64,000 nt of DNA from an uncultured Lachnospiraceae bacterium (GTDB taxonomy: Bacteria; Bacillota; Clostridia; Lachnospirales; Lachnospiraceae). The position numbers and the translations under genes were made by a program. Shown piece by piece: positions 44,665-53,935 of this stretch. Under the pieces are notes generated by a model. It worked only from the letters and a program-made list of their open reading frames with translations. It had not been told where the DNA came from and ran no database searches. The stretch is taken from contig CAJTRU010000005.1 of the NCBI GenBank assembly GCA_910579085.1, forward strand, positions 36,284-100,283. Reading direction: 5' to 3'. Every line of letters starts with the position of its first letter. Position 1 is the first letter of the stretch.

Positions 44665-45588
44665 ATGGATTATAAGGAGTTCAGGGAAAAGATACTGGAG
44701 GAGTTAGAAGATTTTTATGGCAAAGATGCCCTGGTAAAGATACATAAAATTTATAAAAACAACGGGGTTGTAAAATACGGGGTTGTTACCAGGTTTACAG
44801 ATGGAAACAGCAGCAGTGCAGTGCCAGTTATATACCTTGAAGAGCTGTACAGGTGCTACAGTGAAGGCAGTATTACAATTGAGGAGTGTATTGGGAAGGT
44901 TATTGACAAAAGGGAAGAGTCCAGGAACAACCAGGAATATGTAATGGGAATGTCTGTAAACATCATGGAATGGGAATATGCCAGGCATAACATATACCCT
45001 GTGTTCCTGCCAAAGGAAAGCAACAGGGAAATGCTTAAAAACCTTATAACAACAGATATGCTTGATTTAGTAATAGTTTATATTATACGTGGAAAGGCAG
45101 AAGATGGAAGTTTTACCAGCATAAAAATAAACCGTTTTCTTCTTGGGCAGTATGGGATAAGCAGGGAAAGCCTGCATAAACAGGCATTGTCTAATATTAA
45201 AAAGGATGGTTACAGGTTTTACGGGATTGCAGGTGCTCTGGAGTCTTTTATTGAAAATGGCAGTTTTAGTGCATCCTGTACCAGGGAGGAAAGCATTACA
45301 CCACAAGGGCTTATGTACATAATGACAAATTCTGCTGCATTTTATGGTACAGCAGGTATACTTGACAGCGGGTGGCTGCATGGCAGAACTGGCGGCAACA
45401 GTTGTTACATAATACCATCATCTGTGCATGAACTGCTTTTTATACCTGACAACGGGCAGGCAAACCAGGATGAACTGGACAGGATGGTACAGAAAATTAA
45501 TTCTTTGGAAGTAGCAGAAGATGAGAGGCTTTCATGGCATTGTTATTATTATGATGCAGCAACAGGGGAAATAAGGACAAGGAAATAA
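44665..45588 (+). CDS. DUF5688-family protein
   Basis: 307 residues from ATG 44665 (AAAGGGGCAGG upstream; the longer frame from 44587 overlaps the previous gene and has no site). The layout matches DUF5688 proteins common on Lachnospiraceae elements: an N-terminal YGVVTRFTDGNSSSAVPVIY with ITIEECIGKVID, a middle FLPKESNREMLKNLITTDML, and a C-terminal CYIIPSSVHELLFIP. The function of the family is unknown; a cytosolic sensor- or peptidase-like role has not been shown. Confidence 0.7.
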   Translation: MDYKEFREKILEELEDFYGKDALVKIHKIYKNNGVVKYGVVTRFTDGNSSSAVPVIYLEELYRCYSEGSITIEECIGKVIDKREESRNNQEYVMGMSVNIMEWEYARHNIYPVFLPKESNREMLKNLITTDMLDLVIVYIIRGKAEDGSFTSIKINRFLLGQYGISRESLHKQALSNIKKDGYRFYGIAGALESFIENGSFSASCTREESITPQGLMYIMTNSAAFYGTAGILDSGWLHGRTGGNSCYIIPSSVHELLFIPDNGQANQDELDRMVQKINSLEVAEDERLSWHCYYYDAATGEIRTRK

Positions 45589-45626
45589 TGCCAGCAGGAT
45601 GCTGGTACAGGAAAGGCAGGGTATAT

Positions 45627-45704
45627 ATGGAACATATAGTGAAAATAGTTGTAATAGCAGTGCTTACAGCAGTTGCATCTGCACTGTCAAAAGATGACAA
45701 TTAA
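45627..45704 (+). CDS. 25-aa single-helix membrane peptide
   Basis: MEHIVKIVVIAVLTAVASA followed by LSKDDN: one transmembrane helix with a charged end. AGGCAGGGTATAT is a weak site before the ATG. It is too short for composition statistics, but resembles small membrane peptides on mobile elements, including type I toxins. It is placed between DUF5688 and the next small gene on the same strand. Confidence 0.4.
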   Translation: MEHIVKIVVIAVLTAVASALSKDDN

Positions 45705-45756
45705 ATGGGGCATACCTTTTTAAATGGTGTGTAAACTGCCAGGAAGGGGATTGTAT

Positions 45757-46104
45757 ATGATGAAACGTTATGAAATACCAGAAGCAGAAAGGGAAATGGC
45801 TGAAAAAATAAAAACAGAATACAGGCTGTTCAGGTATAAGACATTATCAGGTACACCAAAGATGGTTTATGGTTCATGCAGGCGCATATGTTTTTATGAA
45901 AGCATAAAAGAGTATTTTCTTTATAATGAACAGATAAGCAGGGATTTTATAAATGCTTCCAGAGGGTGCAGTAAAATTATAAATGAACTCTGGAAAATAT
46001 ATTTAAAGTATGAATATCTTAAAGCAGATACATGGGATGAGATAGAAAACCTGCTGCGGGCATATGTGGATGAACATAAAAAATGTACTGGAAAGATGGC
46101 ATGA
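45757..46104 (+). CDS. hypothetical protein (115 aa)
   Basis: 115 residues from ATG 45757 (GGAAGGGG 7 bases upstream). It is helical and charged (AEREMAEKIKTEYRLFRYKT, WDEIENLLRAYVDEHKKC), with two Cys near SCRRICFYES. There is no signal peptide. It ends the operon that starts at 41909, before a strong terminator. Family not recognised. Confidence 0.55.
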   Translation: MMKRYEIPEAEREMAEKIKTEYRLFRYKTLSGTPKMVYGSCRRICFYESIKEYFLYNEQISRDFINASRGCSKIINELWKIYLKYEYLKADTWDEIENLLRAYVDEHKKCTGKMA

Positions 46105-46188
46105 TGGCATATGGTTTTATTAAGTGCCAGTACAGATGGTATTATGGAATATAAGTGTACTGCCTATAAAACCGGAAAAAGAAAATAA

Positions 46189-46227
46189 AAAACTGGCAAA
46201 AACAAGGGGTTTTTGCCAGTTTTTTTA
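46189..46227. terminator. strong bidirectional terminator
   Basis: AAAACTGGCAAAAAC (46189-46203) pairs exactly with GTTTTTGCCAGTTTT (46209-46223), flanked by A and T runs. It separates the + strand operon from the convergent minus-strand gene. Confidence 0.88.
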
Positions 46228-46284
46228 ATACTTCTGCCAGAAATATAGGCAGAAAATGATTTTACTGGAATTTACATAATGTAA

Positions 46285-47796
46285 TCAGCCAGGTTCAGTT
46301 ATGGGTATATCCATTGCTTTTAAAATTGTGCCGAAATCAATAAAATCATATTCTTTAATACTGCCATTCTGGAACAGCGTGGAAAAATTATCTTTATCTG
46401 TATTGTTATAATAAAATTGGAAAAATTTATCCTTTTCAAGAAAACTGCATATTTCCTTTTCAAGAAAAATAATTTCTTTCTCCGGTTTTAGAAAATCCTT
46501 TTTTCTGTTAAGCAGCCTGAATACATTTTCATAGTTATCTGGAAAACCAGGGGCATTATATTTAAGATATGGGCAGCAGTCCAAATACTCAAGTGTTGTT
46601 GATTTAGAAAAAGAAATATCATTTTTCAGTTTGTCAAAATTTTTTGTACATATATTCCCAGAATTTGATTTATACCTTATAAATATATCAAACAGCATCA
46701 TAAAATCCAGATAATCACTTTGTAATCCTTTTATGATAAAAGAGGTATCTTTAAAAATTTCTTCGGATATATATTCTTTTAAATTAAGGTTTTCAGAATA
46801 AGTTAATTTATAATGACTGGCAAAACTATCTAAAAAAGGTATGCTTGTATAGGTTTTATAATATTTAAAAAGTATATTTAATTTATTTGAAAGGAATATT
46901 TGGTCACAATGTCATAAGTTTTTTATACTTAATGCCTGGTCTTTTATTTTATCACTGCTGTTTGTTTTAATTTCATCCATTTTATTTAAAACAATTTTAT
47001 ATGAATATTCTGAATATCTGAGGTTTTTTCTTGAAGGGCTGATATAGTCCCTTTTTTTAATTATATTTTTGTTGCCAGTATATTTATATTCAAAATTTCT
47101 GCCATCATATAATGTAAAAAGCAATAAAAAAGGTTGTATATCTGAAATCTGGATATAATAGCGTTTTTTTTGTTTATTTTGTTCAGGCTTATAAGATGTG
47201 TTACTGTTTTCAATTCTGAACAGACCAAATCCTGTGTACTGGTGGTCTTTTATGCAGACGTGGTTTGACAGGAATTTTTCAAGGTGGTTGCGTATTGATT
47301 TGGATGGTTTTAAAATATTGGTTTTAGGTGATATTATTATAAGTTCTTTATCTTGCAAAGAACGTCTTCCTAATTTTTTGTAAATATGGCATATGTCCCA
47401 TTGGCTGATATCATAGTGTTTATATTCTGTATCGCCATATAAATATTTTTGGAGGATGTGCCTTGCATTAACTACATATTTATTATATTTGATGCTTTCT
47501 ATACAATCTAAGGTTTCCAGGTAATCCTGTGTGCGTAACATATCTTCAAATGAAGCAGGATTAACCATGTCAATTTTATTCTGTGATAGTACAGTTCTAA
47601 ATTTTTTATATGAACAGGTTATTTCTTCTTTTGGGGGTTTATTTTTAAAGGTAATTTTAAATTCATTAAAAGAGTCAGCTATGTACTTGTTCTGGTTCAT
47701 AAATGTTAAATATGCTTCTGTAATATCTCCTGTCCCGTTTATGTTACTGTTTTTGAATATGACATTTTTATCTTTGTACATTTTAGAAATCTCCAT
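46285..47796 (-). pseudogene. large AT-rich gene of unknown function with one internal TGA
   Basis: On the minus strand the frame runs from ATG 47796 for 294 codons to TGA (46914-46912), then continues in the same frame, without another stop, for 207 codons to 46285. About 502 codons are thus interrupted once. It is rich in Lys, Asn, Ile and Tyr and clearly more AT-rich than its neighbours, a sign of separate transfer. No signal peptide, membrane helix or known motif is seen. Its isolation and base composition recall cargo defence genes, but there is no direct evidence. Confidence 0.6.
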
Positions 47797-48121
47797 ATCT
47801 TAGAGTTTTACGTATGAAATTAATTATAGGGAAAATTGGAAAAAATTCAAGGGTTTCCATGTCATTATTATTTATAAAGTTTATGTGGAAGGTTAGCAAT
47901 GCTTTTTCGACTTCTTTATGAAAAAATTAAATAAAAAAGCCGTAAAAGTTGCAACGCTTGCTGTTTGCTTGTGATATTGTATTTATGCAGGGGATGAAAA
48001 GTCTGGCATGGCAGGAAAAATATCAAAAAGCAGTATCAAAAATTTTGCTGGAAGGGGGGTTAATGAAAAAGGAAACAGGAAGACAGTAAATAATGTAAAA
48101 AAAACAGAATGGAGGAATTCT

Positions 48122-48772
48122 ATGGAAAATTTTAATAACAGTGCAATGAACTTACAAACATATGGGGGTAACAGTTTGCAAGCAGGTTATCAGGAGAAGC
48201 TGGATTATAAATTCATGGAGGGAAAGCTGGATATAGAAAAACGGCAGGTTATGCAGGGGCAGGATTATGAGTTTAAGCAGCTTTTATACGATTTAAAAAT
48301 GGAAAAGCAGGCTATACAGAGGCTGCTGTCCAGCAATGTATACCAGGCTTCTGATGGAAAAATATTTTACAGCATTACTGGTGCTGATAGTAAAAATGTT
48401 ATATGTACTAAGGTTCTTCTTAATACAGAAAGATTTGAGCCTGTACTTTATTATTCTTCTTATCCTGCTTTACAGGCGGTATTAATGATTTCTTTAGGGC
48501 AGGAAGGAAACGGGAAATTTTATTTTGTTTTAGGAAAGGATGGCATATCAGTTAATTTATTTTTGAAAAGGCTTGAAGCAAGGGGCATAAACCTTCTTGT
48601 TTCAGCCAGGGAAAAGAAGGAAGCAGCAGGTGCTTTACTCGCTTATGCAATTAAAAATGCAAAGACAACAGAACTTATGCCTGTGCCTGGATGGGGCATG
48701 GACAGGAACGGGAACTGGCATTTTGCAATGCCTGGTGAACTGGTTATGGGGGAGGTGCTCCAGTATGTATAG
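48122..48772 (+). CDS. hypothetical protein, first gene of the HerA/TraG-like ATPase operon
   Basis: 216 residues from ATG 48122 (GGAGG 8 bases upstream; the frame is open from 48008). A polar N-terminus is followed by a helical segment (EGKLDIEKRQVMQGQDYEFK) and an alpha/beta domain ending PVPGWGMDRNGNWHFAMPGE, faintly like DUF927-type proteins. It overlaps the next gene by 8 bp. I cannot assign a function; it probably works with the two genes downstream. The spacer 47797-48121 holds no other gene. Confidence 0.55.
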   Translation: MENFNNSAMNLQTYGGNSLQAGYQEKLDYKFMEGKLDIEKRQVMQGQDYEFKQLLYDLKMEKQAIQRLLSSNVYQASDGKIFYSITGADSKNVICTKVLLNTERFEPVLYYSSYPALQAVLMISLGQEGNGKFYFVLGKDGISVNLFLKRLEARGINLLVSAREKKEAAGALLAYAIKNAKTTELMPVPGWGMDRNGNWHFAMPGELVMGEVLQYV

Positions 48773-49838
48773 AACAGAATACACTGTTTTGCTTTTAAAG
48801 TCAATGGCTCTGAACTACCCGGTTATAAAACACCTGGGGATGGAACTTGGAAAACTGCTTTTTGTTCTTACAGAGCCAGGGCAGATGAAAGCAGCAGTCA
48901 GCCTTTTTTCGGATATGGAAGCGCCTGTAATTAGTGAATTTACTAAAAAAAGTGACTGTAAAAAGATTATTGCATCTGCAAATTCATCTTTTGTCATTTT
49001 TCCGTACATTCAATCAAAAGCTTCAAACGATTATCTGCAGTTCCTGGGCAGCCTGGTAAGAAGCGGTTCATTAGGCAGTCCTGGGCTTAATGCCATTCCA
49101 GTTGTAATTTCAGAAAGGCTTCCATATGGGGCTGGCATGGAAAATATTTTCCTTGTTTCACTTAATGGAAACCTGGAAAGTTTAAAAAAAGGTTTGATTT
49201 CTGTTGTGCCGCCTGATAATAAACTTGAAGTTGTATTTGATAGAATAAGGTGCAATATTAGAGAAAATATGACACCTGATAAGAAATCTTTTATCGCAGC
49301 AGCCTGTTTCTTATACCCTAATATGCTGCCTGAAATAAGGGTTCTGGATTTTTTACATATTAAAGACCATGTTGAAAGCCTTATTGAATTTGATGACAAT
49401 AACCATGATTCTGGCGGAGCTACAGAAGCTTTTATACATGAATTTTATGCGTGGCATAAAACTGTTGGGTTTGCTGGTCTGTATGAGCTTCCTTACCTTG
49501 GAACGGAAGCTATGGGCAGCCTGGGATATTCTGTGTTTTTTAACGAAAAATATATTTTTATAAAAAACAGTTTGTTTAAGAGGATAGCAGGAAACCTTTT
49601 GGGTGTGTTTTGTATTGATTTATTAAAAAACAGGCTTGCAGATGATGGTGTTATATATAAGGATGAAACATCTGCGGTTGTTGTAAAGATGCCCTTTTAT
49701 GATATTAACGGGCAGTATGGCAGGGAATATATGGTGCGTTTTGACAGAAGGAGGCTGGAGGATATTGCAGGATTTGATTTTATAGACTGCTGCCAGTCAG
49801 GAAAGGGGGAAACAGAAGATGGAATTAAAACCAGTTGA
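48765..49838 (+). CDS. hypothetical protein, second gene of the ATPase operon
   Basis: 357 residues from ATG 48765 (GGGGAGGTG upstream; the longer frame from 48597 lies inside the previous gene). It has alternating strands and helices with no P-loop: IIASANSSFVIFPYIQSKAS and NAIPVVISERLPYGAGMENI resemble a degenerate ATPase fold. It overlaps both neighbours (8 bp and 20 bp), so the three genes are translationally coupled and the products probably form a complex. Family not recognised. Confidence 0.55.
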   Translation: MYRTEYTVLLLKSMALNYPVIKHLGMELGKLLFVLTEPGQMKAAVSLFSDMEAPVISEFTKKSDCKKIIASANSSFVIFPYIQSKASNDYLQFLGSLVRSGSLGSPGLNAIPVVISERLPYGAGMENIFLVSLNGNLESLKKGLISVVPPDNKLEVVFDRIRCNIRENMTPDKKSFIAAACFLYPNMLPEIRVLDFLHIKDHVESLIEFDDNNHDSGGATEAFIHEFYAWHKTVGFAGLYELPYLGTEAMGSLGYSVFFNEKYIFIKNSLFKRIAGNLLGVFCIDLLKNRLADDGVIYKDETSAVVVKMPFYDINGQYGREYMVRFDRRRLEDIAGFDFIDCCQSGKGETEDGIKTS

Positions 49839-50874
49839 ACTTGGTATCTGCAGGAACAGCAGGCTTTGTTTTGATACCCTTAGTGCTTCCAATAAACATA
49901 TGCTTCTGCTTGGGAAACCAGGCAGCGGCAAAAGTGTGCAAACGCAGAAAATTATGCTGGAACTTTGCAGGCAGAAAAAGACAGTCCTCCTTTTTGACAT
50001 CCATTCTGTTGCAGCAGAGGAACAGATTTTTCCAGGATACAGGGCAGAGTTTATGCAGCATGTACATGAAGTTGATGTCTATGAATCTGGTATTTGCTGT
50101 AACCTTTTCCAGCCGGCAGTATTTCCAGATGGCGGAAAAGAAAAACAGGTTGACACAGTTAATGCTATTGTGAGCGTATTGTCATCTGCCAGACGTTTTG
50201 GTGTAATGCAGCAGTCAGCCCTGCGTGCGGCAGTTACTTCTGTTGCAGAAAGCGGAAGGTATGAAACAGACGGGTTTATGGCAGTGGATGCTGCATTAGC
50301 GGAAGCAGGGACGGTATATTCGGAAACCGTCAAAGAAAAATTATATAACCTTACAGCGCACAATGTATTCAGGGCAGGGCAGTTTTTTATAAGTCCTGGA
50401 AAGATTAACATTATCAGGCTTAGTAAATTTGACATGCAATCGCAAGTAGTTATAACGGAAGTACTTTTATCATATCTCTGGAGGATGGCAGCAGTTTCAG
50501 GTTTCAGCAGGGATGGTCTGTTTATAGTGCTTGACGAGTGCCAGAATTTTATCTCTGGGGAAAGATGCATGGTGAACCAGATACTTTCCGAAGGCAGGAA
50601 ATTTTCCCTTAATTTAATCCTTGCAACACAAGGGCTTGGGCTGAAAAAACAGGCTGCAATGTCACAGAAAATTATGCAGTCAGGGCTTGTATTGTTTTTC
50701 CAGCCAGATATGTCACAGGTACGTGCACAGGCAAAGCTTATAGACATGGAGTCTGCACAGGAATGGGCTACAGTCCTGCAGAGGCTTAAACCTGGTGAAT
50801 TTGTTGCACTTGGAAGCCTGTCACTTGGCGGCATTACTGCCAGGAAACCGCTAAAAGCAAGCAACAGGCTGTAA
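49819..50874 (+). CDS. HerA/TraG/VirB4-like ATPase
   Basis: 351 residues with Walker A LLLGKPGSGKSVQTQK (29-44), a strand VLLFDIH (54-60), Walker B GLFIVLDECQNFI (about 233-245) and the sensor-like LNLILATQGLGLKK. It lacks the N-terminal membrane helices of VirD4/TraG coupling proteins, so it is either a soluble coupling-like ATPase or a HerA-type translocase. AAAGGGGGAAAC precedes the ATG. With a relaxase and MobC in the same unit, a role in moving DNA towards a helper conjugation system is likely. Confidence 0.78.
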   Translation: MELKPVELGICRNSRLCFDTLSASNKHMLLLGKPGSGKSVQTQKIMLELCRQKKTVLLFDIHSVAAEEQIFPGYRAEFMQHVHEVDVYESGICCNLFQPAVFPDGGKEKQVDTVNAIVSVLSSARRFGVMQQSALRAAVTSVAESGRYETDGFMAVDAALAEAGTVYSETVKEKLYNLTAHNVFRAGQFFISPGKINIIRLSKFDMQSQVVITEVLLSYLWRMAAVSGFSRDGLFIVLDECQNFISGERCMVNQILSEGRKFSLNLILATQGLGLKKQAAMSQKIMQSGLVLFFQPDMSQVRAQAKLIDMESAQEWATVLQRLKPGEFVALGSLSLGGITARKPLKASNRL

Positions 50875-50892
50875 TTTGTATAAAAAAGGATT

Positions 50893-50914
50893 ATATACTA
50901 TATATATAGTATAT
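50893..50914. promoter_or_regulatory. 22-bp perfect palindrome upstream of xis (unit II)
   Basis: The A/T-rich sequence ATATACTATA...TATAGTATAT is perfectly symmetric and lies 65 bp before the xis start. It could be a repressor or excisionase-control site. Confidence 0.5.
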
Positions 50915-50978
50915 GTAGGAGGTGATGTTATAAATATACTATTGCTATTTTTTGATGTATTATGAAGGAGGGAAAACT

Positions 50979-51191
50979 ATGGATGGCAAAAGCAATATTA
51001 CAGTACCAGTTTACCACAAGTATTTACTAACAATTTCAGAAGCAGCAGCATATTTCCGTATTGGGCAGAAGAAGCTTAGGAGTATTGCGGAAGAAAACCC
51101 GGATTCAGATTTTCTTCTGGTGAATGGCAACCGCATACTTATTAAACGCAAACTTTTTGAAGAGTATATTAATGGTCTGGCAGTAATTTAG
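50979..51191 (+). CDS. xis: Tn916-type excisionase (unit II)
   Basis: 70 residues from ATG 50979 (GAAGGAGGG upstream). LTISEAAAYFRIGQKKLRSI (18-37) and RILIKRKLFEEYINGL match Tn916 Xis and the two other excisionases here. It is located 126 bp upstream of the unit II integrase, as expected for directional control of excision. Confidence 0.9.
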   Translation: MDGKSNITVPVYHKYLLTISEAAAYFRIGQKKLRSIAEENPDSDFLLVNGNRILIKRKLFEEYINGLAVI

Positions 51192-51317
51192 CATTACGGC
51201 ATTAAGCTGGGAATTTTGGTGACAATACTGTTCTGGTGTGGTAAAATATTATATGCCATGCCAGAACCTTTCTGTTTCCATTAATGTTTTAATGAATTAC
51301 TGGAAGGAGATGGAATA

Positions 51318-52517
51318 ATGAGTGAAAAAAGGCGTGACAGCCATGGAAGGATACTGAGGAATGGTGAAATACAGACCTCTGGCGGAAGATACCGTTATAA
51401 GTATACAGATGCTTCTGGAAAGCCGAGGTATATTTATTCATGGCGTTTAAATAAAAACGACCATATGCCAGCAGGAAAAAAGAATGAACTTTCCCTGCGT
51501 GAAAAGGAAAGGCTTGTTGAAGCGGATATAGCAGACCAGATAGTGCCAGGAGGGGGAGGTATGACAGTGGCGGACATTGTCAGGAAGTATACTTCAATGA
51601 GGGTAAATGTCCGTCCTTCAACCAAGGCTTCTTACCACACTGTTATCAGTTTACTACAAAACGATGAATTTGGCAACAGGCGTATTGACAAAATAAAAAT
51701 GTCAGATGCAAAACTGTGGCTGATACAGCTGCAGAAGAATGGCAGGGGTTTCAGTACCATACGTACTATACGTGGTGTACTGCGCCCTGCCTTCCAGATG
51801 GCAGCGGATGATGACCTGGTAAGGAAAAACCCGTTCAGTTTCGGGCTTTCAAGTGTAGTTTATAATGACAGTATAAGAAGGGAAGCGCTTACAAGGGAAC
51901 AGGAAAGGAAATTCCTTAATTTTGTAAAAGAGGACAGGCATTTTTGCAGGTATTATGACGGCATTTATATTTTATTCAATACAGGTCTGCGTATTTCAGA
52001 ATTTACAGGGCTTACAAAAAAGGATATTGATTTTAAGGGAATGAAAATAAATGTAGACCACCAGTTACAGCGTTATAACCATATTGGTTATAAGGTGGCA
52101 GAGCCAAAGACGGAAAGCGGCATAAGGCAAGTGCCAATGACAAAAGAGGTGGCAGAGTGTTTCAGAAGGATTATAAAATCAAGGAAGAAGCCAAAAACCG
52201 AACCAGTTATTGACGGGTATGCTGGTTTCCTGTTTTTTGATAAGGACGGGCATCCTATGGTTGCTATGCACTGGGAAAAATATTTCCAGCATATATGCGA
52301 AAAATACAATAAGATATACAAAGTCCAGATGCCAAAGGTAACACCACATGTATGCCGCCATACGTTCTGCAGCAGGATGGCAGTAGCAAGGATGAACCCT
52401 AAGACATTACAGTATATTATGGGGCATAGTGATATTGGCGTAACATTGAATACATATACGCATCTTGGTTTTGAAGAAGCCAGCAGGGAAATGCATGAGG
52501 CAGTAAACGGGCAGTAA
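51318..52517 (+). CDS. int: Tn916-family tyrosine integrase 3 (unit II)
   Basis: 399 residues; GGAAGGAGATGG precedes the ATG. Arm-binding domain RRDSHGRILRNGE..., core-binding domain, and catalytic residues Arg in TGLRISEFTGLT, His-x-x-Arg in TPHVCRHTFCS, and MGHSDIGVTLNTYTH with the nucleophile Tyr. It is most like integrase 2. It should recombine the TGTCACGGCA cores at 30749 and 52713 and so excise unit II as a circle of about 22 kb. Confidence 0.93.
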   Translation: MSEKRRDSHGRILRNGEIQTSGGRYRYKYTDASGKPRYIYSWRLNKNDHMPAGKKNELSLREKERLVEADIADQIVPGGGGMTVADIVRKYTSMRVNVRPSTKASYHTVISLLQNDEFGNRRIDKIKMSDAKLWLIQLQKNGRGFSTIRTIRGVLRPAFQMAADDDLVRKNPFSFGLSSVVYNDSIRREALTREQERKFLNFVKEDRHFCRYYDGIYILFNTGLRISEFTGLTKKDIDFKGMKINVDHQLQRYNHIGYKVAEPKTESGIRQVPMTKEVAECFRRIIKSRKKPKTEPVIDGYAGFLFFDKDGHPMVAMHWEKYFQHICEKYNKIYKVQMPKVTPHVCRHTFCSRMAVARMNPKTLQYIMGHSDIGVTLNTYTHLGFEEASREMHEAVNGQ

Positions 52518-52524
52518 AAAGGCT

Positions 52525-52561
52525 GGGTGCAAATTTTTGGATTTGCACCCCGTTTTGCACC
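52525..52561. repeat. terminator-like hairpin and candidate arm sites, right end of unit II
   Basis: GGGTGCAAAT (52525-52534) pairs with ATTTGCACCC (52541-52550). TTTGCACC recurs at 52542 and 52554, 12 bp apart, matching the left-end pair TTTACACC/TTTGCACC at 30820 and 30831, 11 bp apart. A second small hairpin (CCAGGGGCT/AGCCCTGG) lies at about 52620-52641. Confidence 0.65.
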
Positions 52562-52691
52562 TTTGTGTTATAAAACTGTATGGATTTATGCAGGTTTATG
52601 CAATAAGAAGAATAAATATCCAGGGGCTGCAAAAGCCCTGGAAAACAGGAAAAACAAGGATTTGTAATTAATAGGAAGGATATGCAGGATA

Positions 52692-52778
52692 ATGGTAAAA
52701 ATATTATTTGTCTGTCACGGCAGTATCTTGAAGAATCCCGGAAAAGCCCATAAAATCAATGATTGTACGGCTCAATGA
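52692..52778 (+). other. attachment site B: 5' end of an LMW phosphatase gene
   Basis: GGAAGGA precedes ATG 52692. The codons MVKILFVCHGSI match phosphatase residues 1-12 before the frame runs into element DNA and stops at TGA 52776-52778. The core TGTCACGGCA is at 52713-52722. Left-end arm repeats of unit III (ACTACACCA at 52786 and 52797, 11 bp apart) follow. No gene is seen from 52518 to 53143 otherwise. Confidence 0.8.
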
Positions 52779-53143
52779 GGTGCTTACTACACCACTACTA
52801 CACCATTTTTGAAAGAGCCTTGATGTGATATTATATAAAGAAAAAGTAAATCCTTTATTCTAAGTTTAGAAATTAGTATGGATCTTGAAGAATGTTATCT
52901 ATAACTTGAAGCAGATTACTCATTGCGTCAATAAAACTTGAAATATTTATGGAGTCAATATTGAGGATATGTGGAAAACATTATAATAGGTTGTGAAAAA
53001 CAAACAGCAAAATTCTGCGTCAAATAGCAGAGTTATAAAATTTATTCTTGATATAGCAAAAGGGTTATAATAAAATTAAGATATTCTGCTATGCGGGGTA
53101 ACTTTTTTGTTTTGATTAACCATAATAAGTTGGAGGGATATTT

Positions 53144-53935
53144 ATGAAAAGTAAAGGTGCTCAGCGATTTCTGCCATATGAGGCGGATTATAGCTTATTA
53201 AAAAAATGCCGAAATTGGGAAAATATTGGTTTGAGTGTTATTGGAATTTGTTCTATGCTACTTCCAGTTTTTAACTTTTTTTCTGCTAATTTTATTGTGA
53301 AAATGATTTATACATGCATAAATTTGATTTATTTTGTTATTATTATCGCATACTATATATTGAATATTTATACGGAAACCTTTCTTTATCCAGCGACAGC
53401 TCGTAAAAGAAGAAAAGGATTTATTGATAATTCACTTGGATCGAAATTTCTTGAAAAGCCAGTAAAAGGATATTATACAAACGATAACCTAGATTTAGGG
53501 CCATATAAAATGATTGTAAATTGCGGTGAAAATTGCTATTTTACATATAATATTGCCAAGGCTATGATTCCACAGATAATAATTAAAAATGCAGTATGTG
53601 CCATAGCCTTTTTATGCATTGCATATTGGGGAATTAAGGATAATTTAATTGCAATACCAATATTACAGATTTTGCTTTCCACGTTGTTTCTTACTGAGTT
53701 GGTACATCATATCAATTTCATAGCAAAATTGAATCAGCTTTTTGAAAGATTTAAAGAGTTTTTCTCAAAAAAAGCTGATGATAAACAAATTTTACAGGAA
53801 GCAGTATTACTATTTTTAGATTATGAAACGACTTTGGCATATAATAAGGCTCCGTTGAGCGATTCTATATACAAAAAACTTAATAAAAGGTTATCAAAAG
53901 AATGGGAGGATATAAAAGCACGGTATGAAATGTAA
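53144..53935 (+). CDS. four-helix membrane protein, candidate effector (S-4TM/SLATT-like layout)
   Basis: 263 residues with two pairs of transmembrane helices at about 27-46, 50-74, 143-164 and 168-187. Between the pairs is a cytoplasmic loop with ARKRRKGFIDNSLGSKFL and GYYTND, and a helical C-terminal domain follows. This layout resembles S-4TM/SLATT-type predicted pore-forming effectors of nucleotide-signalling defence systems; assignment is tentative. TTGGAGGGATA precedes the ATG, and TATAAT at 53066 is a possible -10 box. It overlaps the SAM-synthetase gene by 11 bp, so the two are co-translated. Confidence 0.65.
   Translation: MKSKGAQRFLPYEADYSLLKKCRNWENIGLSVIGICSMLLPVFNFFSANFIVKMIYTCINLIYFVIIIAYYILNIYTETFLYPATARKRRKGFIDNSLGSKFLEKPVKGYYTNDNLDLGPYKMIVNCGENCYFTYNIAKAMIPQIIIKNAVCAIAFLCIAYWGIKDNLIAIPILQILLSTLFLTELVHHINFIAKLNQLFERFKEFFSKKADDKQILQEAVLLFLDYETTLAYNKAPLSDSIYKKLNKRLSKEWEDIKARYEM

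Larger units (their letters stand above)
30749..52722. mobile_element. unit II: integrative mobilizable-type element, about 22 kb
   Basis: It is bounded by the att cores TGTCACGGCA at 30749-30758 and 52713-52722, each within a truncated phosphatase start. Arm repeats lie at both ends (30820/30831 on the left, 52542/52554 on the right; word TTTRCACC). It contains MobC and relaxase genes with an oriT-like inverted repeat, a recombination gene pair, a HerA/TraG-like ATPase operon, and terminal xis and int. No full conjugation apparatus is visible, so it is probably mobilizable rather than self-transmissible. Confidence 0.75.

Noticed and set aside
50079..50864. 261-codon minus-strand frame opposite the HerA/TraG-like ATPase gene
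   Set aside because: Antisense shadow; the + strand has Walker A, Walker B and a good ribosome binding site.
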